Of a DNA stretch of 64,000 bases, positions 61,095 through 64,000 are shown one piece after another. The position numbers and the translations under genes were made by a program. Each line of letters opens with the position of its first letter. The first letter of the stretch is position 1. The stretch comes from Acidobacteriota bacterium (GTDB taxonomy: Bacteria; Acidobacteriota; Blastocatellia; Pyrinomonadales; Pyrinomonadaceae). Location of the stretch: NCBI GenBank assembly GCA_016703965.1, contig JADJBB010000021.1, positions 1,612,001 through 1,676,000 on the forward strand, in the 5' to 3' direction. The notes below the pieces were generated by a model. The model saw only the letters and a program-made list of their open reading frames with translations, ran no database searches and was not told where the DNA came from.

Positions 61095-63530
61095 TCAGTC
61101 ACCATCATTCATCTTTTCCATTAATTCCGCCCAGCGAGGATCGCTGCGGATGGAATCGAGGTTTTTGTCGGTTTCGAAGTAAGGTTTGTTCTGGTTGCCA
61201 AGCCGAACGGCTTTGTTGATCCACTTAAAGGCTAAGTCTTTTTCGCCGAGCATTGCGTAGGTTGAACCTACCCAATATGCCATGTCATGGTCGGCCCGCG
61301 AAAGCGAAAGAGCGTCTTCGGTCAACTGGGCTCGTGCCTCATCCGGCCTGCCCGAGCCGGCCAGGATCTCCGCATACAGTGGGCGAATACCATCCATTCT
61401 GGGATTTTCCCTTAGTACCTTGTCCATCATAGCGATAGCTTCGTCTGACTTGCCTTGATAGTAAAGCACCGCTGAACGGAATATCCTGATCATTGGATGG
61501 TTTGGTTCGGACCGGGCTGCCTGATCGAGTATCTCGAGCGCCTTATCGAACTCGCGCTTGTAAATATATATTCGGGCACTGTTGTAAGCCGCCACAGGGC
61601 GGGCTGCCGGATCGAGGCGTGCAAGTTTTTCGTATGCCTTAAGTGCTTCGCTGTATTCGCCGTCAAGACGGTGCATGACCCCTTTAACGAAATATAGGGC
61701 CGCGTCATTCGGGAACTGCTTCTGCAGCAGTTCGATCTCAGATCGTGCCTTTTTCTTCTCGCCACGAGCCATATAGATCATGACCATCAAAACTCGAGCT
61801 TCGACAACGTTTTGGTCGTAGAAGAACGCTTTGCTGAACGCAGCCTCGGCGTAAGTGTAGTCCTCTGGTTCTCCGAGTCCTTTAAAGACCCGGTTCGCAT
61901 AGCAGGCACCCAGGCCGCTGTAGGCAAGGGCGAAATGCGGATCGAGCTCGATCGCACGCTTGAAATTCGCCATTGCGGCATCGCAGTCCTCCGCGTCGAT
62001 CGTCCGGAAGATGAATCGGCCAAAATTGTCTCGGCCACGAAGGTATTCTTCCCAAGCTTCGGCGTTGTCGGTCGCTCGGCGCCCGAGTTTTTCCGCTTCG
62101 AGGTCGGTAAGCTCAAGGCGGAGGCCTTCGAGTATTCGTTGGGCGATACCGTCTTGCAGAGCAAGAATGTCGCTGCCTTCGGCGTCGATCCGGTCGCTCC
62201 AAAGGATATCCCCGGTTGTGACATCAAGAAGCTGGGCGGTCACCCGAAGTTTCTCACCGGCACGTAAAAAGCCCGCTGAAAGCACGGCGTGAACGCGAAG
62301 TTCCTTGCCCGCTTCTCGCGGATCCACCTGTTTGCCCTGGTATTTTGCTATCACGGAACTTGGGCGCACGATGATCGAACGGATCTGGGCAAGTTCAGTG
62401 ATAACGGCGTCAGCTAAAGCAAATTCGTAGAAGCTTGACGCGGGATCCTGGCTAAGATTCTGAAACGGCAGTATGGCAACGCTCTTTTTCTCGGATCCCG
62501 CTGCCGTCATCGAAATGTCCGGGGCGTACGATGGTGTGACTGCGATCGACGGCGTCTGGCTGCCGACCGAGGTCGCTTCGGGAATTGATTTGCCCGTAAA
62601 CCAATTGAGCATACGTTTGACCGCACTGCCATCGGCGTGGCCCGGTGCATACGTGTCGCCAGGCATTATTTGGGCTCCCGCGATCTGCTGCAAAACGGTT
62701 CGCAGATCGTCACGCATCGTAGCGATCTTCTGGTATCGGTCTTTCGGATCTTTTTGCAGAGCCTTGTCAACGATCTGCTGGATCTGCGGTGGGATCGGTT
62801 CCTTTCGCAGATCTGCGATCGGCTTTGGCGTTCCATACAATACCTGATGTCGAACGTCGATAACGGTCTTTCCTTGAAAAGCCCAAATGCCCGTTAGCAT
62901 TTCATAGATCAGAACTCCCGTCGAGAATATATCCGAACGATGATCTGCCCGCTCGCCCTTCGCCTGTTCCGGAGCAGCGTAAGTCGCGGTGCCGTAGGGA
63001 ATTCCGAGTTCTGTTATTTCGTGCCGGTCAAGTCCTTCGTGGCTCTGGGCGTGCTCGTCCTCGAGGAGCTTTGCGAGGCCAAAATCGAGGATCTTTACCT
63101 GGCCGGAATCTGAGACCATGATATTTCCGGCCTTGACGTCACGGTGAATGATATTTTTTGAATGGGCGTAAGCTAGGGCGTCGGTAACCTGGATCGCTAT
63201 AGAGATCGCACTTTTCAGCTCCAGTGGCCGGCCTGCGACCAATTGCCGAACGTTCTTTCCCTCAACGTACTGCATGGCGATATAAAAAACGCCGTCCGCA
63301 CTATGAAAATCGTAGATCGTACAAATGTTCGGGTGGTCGAGCTGCGAACAAAGCTGAGCCTCTCGTTCGAAACGCCTGAAGTTCGATGTTTTTTGAGTGA
63401 GTTCCGGCGGTAAGACCTTGATGACAACGGTGCGGTTAAGCTTAGTATCGAGAGCCTTGTAAACGGTTCCCTGGCCTCCGGAACCGATCTTTTCGAGGAT
63501 CTTGTATTGGTTAATTTGCGAACCAACCAT
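61095..63530 (-). CDS. Ser/Thr protein kinase with TolB-like and TPR C-terminus
   Basis: 811 residues. Hanks-type kinase at 1-275: glycine loop IGSGGQGTVY (15-24), Lys38 in VVIKVL, HRDVKAGN (129-136), DFG (149-151) and APEQAKG. A linker without obvious membrane segment follows, then a FlgO/TolB-like domain (SVAILPFQNLSQDPASSFYE; AVITELAQIRSIIVRPSSVI; VHAVLSAGFLRAGEKLRVTA) and TPRs to the end (YAHFALAYSGLGAC-type turns; YFVKGVMHRLDGEYSEALKA). This layout is frequent in Acidobacteriota. Soluble, possibly acting on protein complexes through the TPRs. Targets unknown; no dedicated phosphatase nearby. Confidence 0.93.
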   Translation of the reverse strand: MVGSQINQYKILEKIGSGGQGTVYKALDTKLNRTVVIKVLPPELTQKTSNFRRFEREAQLCSQLDHPNICTIYDFHSADGVFYIAMQYVEGKNVRQLVAGRPLELKSAISIAIQVTDALAYAHSKNIIHRDVKAGNIMVSDSGQVKILDFGLAKLLEDEHAQSHEGLDRHEITELGIPYGTATYAAPEQAKGERADHRSDIFSTGVLIYEMLTGIWAFQGKTVIDVRHQVLYGTPKPIADLRKEPIPPQIQQIVDKALQKDPKDRYQKIATMRDDLRTVLQQIAGAQIMPGDTYAPGHADGSAVKRMLNWFTGKSIPEATSVGSQTPSIAVTPSYAPDISMTAAGSEKKSVAILPFQNLSQDPASSFYEFALADAVITELAQIRSIIVRPSSVIAKYQGKQVDPREAGKELRVHAVLSAGFLRAGEKLRVTAQLLDVTTGDILWSDRIDAEGSDILALQDGIAQRILEGLRLELTDLEAEKLGRRATDNAEAWEEYLRGRDNFGRFIFRTIDAEDCDAAMANFKRAIELDPHFALAYSGLGACYANRVFKGLGEPEDYTYAEAAFSKAFFYDQNVVEARVLMVMIYMARGEKKKARSEIELLQKQFPNDAALYFVKGVMHRLDGEYSEALKAYEKLARLDPAARPVAAYNSARIYIYKREFDKALEILDQAARSEPNHPMIRIFRSAVLYYQGKSDEAIAMMDKVLRENPRMDGIRPLYAEILAGSGRPDEARAQLTEDALSLSRADHDMAYWVGSTYAMLGEKDLAFKWINKAVRLGNQNKPYFETDKNLDSIRSDPRWAELMEKMNDGD

Positions 63531-63705
63531 AAGGAATACGTGGATATCCGGAGTTAGAACCCGAAGTTCAATTTTCCACGAACGGTAATCGTAAAGTTAA
63601 TCACGTTTCATGTAAAGGCGAACGGAGGGTTTCGCCTTATAATTTCAAAAAATTAAGTTGTTGTTTCCACGACCGGCCAACTGCCGGTCAATCAATGTGG
63701 ATCGT
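63531..63705. other. Gap between kinase and glutaredoxin genes
   Basis: 175 bases without a gene. It holds a perfect hairpin, GACCGGC-CAACT-GCCGGTC (63671-63689), without a T-tract, placed where the glutaredoxin transcript (minus strand) would end. Kinase promoter elements must also lie here but none is clear. Confidence 0.4.
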
Positions 63706-63927
63706 TCAGCCACGCGGCGGGTTGCCCCACCCCGACGCGATATAGTTCCCATTTTCTACGATGCAGGGAACCGTTAGGTCGCCGACGGAATATTCGAGCA
63801 TCTCTCTCTGACGCTGCTTATCGTTTTGAGCGTCGTAGTCGATGAATGCGATGCCGTTCGAGCTGTAGTGATCGCGAGCTTTCTGACAATAAGGGCAATC
63901 GGGTTTCGTGTAGATCACAAGCGACAT
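63706..63927 (-). CDS. Glutaredoxin-family protein
   Basis: 73 residues from ATG 63927; an in-frame ATG at 63981 would add a leader not seen in glutaredoxins. SLVIYTKPDCPYCQKARDHY with the CPYC redox site, then LTVPCIVENGNYIASGW, where TVP (the cis-Pro) and GW/GNP complete the glutathione-binding side. Unusual WGNPPRG tail. A small dithiol reductase; substrate unknown. The upstream 73 bases to the window edge show no further gene on this strand. Confidence 0.88.
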   Translation of the reverse strand: MSLVIYTKPDCPYCQKARDHYSSNGIAFIDYDAQNDKQRQREMLEYSVGDLTVPCIVENGNYIASGWGNPPRG

Positions 63928-64000
63928 AGGTTTATTTTTTACTATAGCGATGATTTTACTCCTCTGAATCACAAACGACAACCTAAAATGTCAGAGGCAA

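Noticed and set aside
63988..64000. ATG start (MSEA) of a plus-strand gene at the right edge
   Set aside because: Only four codons are visible, so no gene can be supported.

Overview
The window looks like chromosomal DNA of an Acidobacteriota bacterium, most likely a Blastocatellia/Pyrinomonadaceae-type lineage. This is inferred from family content, not from a marker gene: tandem delta-60-repeat secreted proteins with carboxypeptidase-regulatory-like C-termini, a winged-helix/TolB-propeller one-component regulator, a Ser/Thr kinase fused to TPRs, an S46 dipeptidyl-peptidase, Mpl peptidoglycan recycling and DUF4912/GH57 genes. There is no rRNA, tRNA, CRISPR array, integrase or transposase that I can support.

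Layout. 1-4.5 kb (minus): purine catabolism (xdhA running off the left edge, guaD), a small transporter, a glutaminyl cyclotransferase lipoprotein and a DsbA-like protein. 4.7-12.7 kb: DNA glycosylase and P450 (convergent), an aminotransferase, a DUF433/DUF5615 toxin-antitoxin pair whose toxin carries an in-frame amber stop, an S46 peptidase and mpl. 12.7-21.4 kb: a secreted-protein block of three delta-60 genes, an orphan C-terminal fragment, a membrane winged-helix/propeller regulator, an mpl 3' remnant and a hydrolase with the same C-terminal domain. 21.5-30.7 kb: heptosyltransferase-like GT9, ICMT-like methyltransferase, DUF3108, DUF4912, a MazEF-type pair, GH57 branching enzyme, inositol-phosphate synthase and a single-domain ClpA-like ATPase. 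30.8-41.6 kb: housekeeping genes (glpK, a transsulfuration enzyme with a divergent ArsR regulator, tlyA, ctaA-like, an acyltransferase, a REC-HATPase fusion, nadE, hsp20). 42-61 kb: an exopolysaccharide/capsule locus with GT2, a Wzx-like flippase, two asparagine-synthase-type amidotransferases (one frameshifted), a deacetylase-like protein, a heparinase-type lyase, three GT4/GT1 enzymes, an antisense beta-helix protein, an MBL hydrolase, a methyltransferase and DUF418. 61-64 kb: a Ser/Thr kinase-TPR and a glutaredoxin.

Most unusual signal. Short palindromic repeat elements lie inside several unrelated protein-coding genes and keep the reading frame: xdhA (three sites), the 3-methyladenine DNA glycosylase, mpl and the GT9 gene. 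Two convergent genes (glycosylase and P450) each take their last codons and stop codon from opposite arms of one inverted repeat. This resembles the behaviour of Rickettsia palindromic elements, but here in what seems to be an acidobacterium. A second theme is duplication and decay in the secreted-protein block: an mpl 3' end next to the same C-terminal secretory domain occurs twice, once intact and once as a remnant.

How the genes work together. GuaD and XdhA form guanine to xanthine to urate catabolism. DUF4912 and GH57 probably act in alpha-glucan synthesis. The 42-60 kb locus is predicted to make, amidate, export and trim an acidic surface polysaccharide. The left-hand secreted-protein block probably makes surface or extracellular propeller proteins under a membrane-bound regulator.
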